Below, in pieces: positions 63,699 through 64,000 of a stretch of DNA of 64,000 nt. Location of the stretch: positions 5,485 through 69,484 of the forward strand of contig CAYYGH010000005.1 of the NCBI GenBank assembly GCA_964471405.1, read 5' to 3'. The stretch is from J084 sp964471405. GTDB taxonomy: Bacteria; Pseudomonadota; Alphaproteobacteria; Sphingomonadales; Rhodothalassiaceae. The notes under the pieces are model-generated. The model had not been told where the DNA came from, ran no database searches, and saw only the letters and a list, made by a program, of their open reading frames with translations. Both the position numbers and the translations under genes were made by a program. Every line of letters starts with the position of its first letter. Position 1 is the stretch's first letter.

Positions 63699-64000
63699 GG
63701 GAAAGACAGGGCTTCGAAGGAGCTTCCCCTTCGGGCGATGGTCGGAAACCTTCATCCGCGGCCAGAAGGGGCAGCCCTTGGCAGCCTCCTCTTCCATTGG
63801 GAGCCAGCCCTTCATGCCGGGCTGTCTCCAGAGGAGGCCTGGTCAGCCAACTGGCAGGGATTGGTGCTTCACTGCTGACAGGGCATATCGGTCCGGATCC
63901 CCTATGGCAGGGCCTTGACCAGAACATCCCTCCCTCATTGTTCAAAGAGGCAGGATCGCGACCATTTCCCCGGCGGTGGCGGGGGGAGCGTGGGGCTCGC
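63699..64000. other. gene-free right end with possible terminator hairpins
   Basis: No coding frame is convincing. Two short stems follow rpsI: AGGGGAA/TTCCCCT (63697-63730, 20-base loop) and CAGCCC/GGGCTG (63805-63824); either may end the transcript. A -35-like TTGACC at about 63915 may belong to a gene beyond the edge. Confidence 0.35.

Overview
The window comes from a GC-rich chromosome, almost certainly of an aerobic alphaproteobacterium. The evidence is a MipZ division-plane ATPase, a small alphaproteobacterial-type aa3 cytochrome oxidase subunit IV, the block rph / hrcA-grpE-dnaK-dnaJ, a SqrR/BigR-type persulfide sensor, clpS-clpA and rplM-rpsI. The order within the class cannot be fixed from this sequence. 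Most of the window is core chromosome. No tRNA, rRNA, insertion sequence, phage or CRISPR array is visible.

Layout. 1-6404: a sulfide-response locus. A SqrR/BigR-like repressor is divergent from an apparent operon of sulfide:quinone oxidoreductase, an unrecognised exported protein, an RND efflux permease and the start of its periplasmic adaptor, which runs off the left edge. An ATTC-N8-GAAT operator lies at the regulator start. 6655-12460: threonine ammonia-lyase, then a leucine-catabolic run (liuB-liuC-liuD). 12729-14613: a membrane protein, acylphosphatase and an unknown anchored protein. 14791-21905: two similar TPR sensor histidine kinases flank a secreted alpha/beta hydrolase and a second exported protein. 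22020-25216: Nudix hydrolase, a Tat-exported glycerophosphodiesterase coupled to a 30-residue membrane peptide, and a radical SAM protein. 25211-30017: thrB-thrC divergent from leuC-leuD.

30110-39211: an unknown protein, clpS-clpA, then an apparent operon mipZ / VWA-like protein / membrane J-protein / phosphomannomutase, and a Bax-like glucosaminidase. 39302-45610: a class V aminotransferase-fold enzyme, a large exported M16 peptidase, oxidase subunit IV, hemW and rdgB. 45617-51779: rph and, divergently, the heat-shock genes hrcA, grpE, dnaK and dnaJ. 51995-56157: class II DAHP synthase, an NnrS-family protein and an alpha/beta hydrolase. 56273-61032: a FecI/FecR/FecA-like surface-signalling system (ECF sigma factor, FecR, TonB receptor with STN domain). 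61136-63698: ctaA, cutA, rplM, rpsI.

The parts most worth follow-up are the sulfide-responsive SQR/RND locus, the pair of TPR kinases around a secreted hydrolase, the small membrane peptide coupled to the phosphodiesterase gene, the mipZ cluster and the sigma/FecR/receptor system. Each is built from known families; what may be new is the combination. I did not find a system made wholly of unknown parts.
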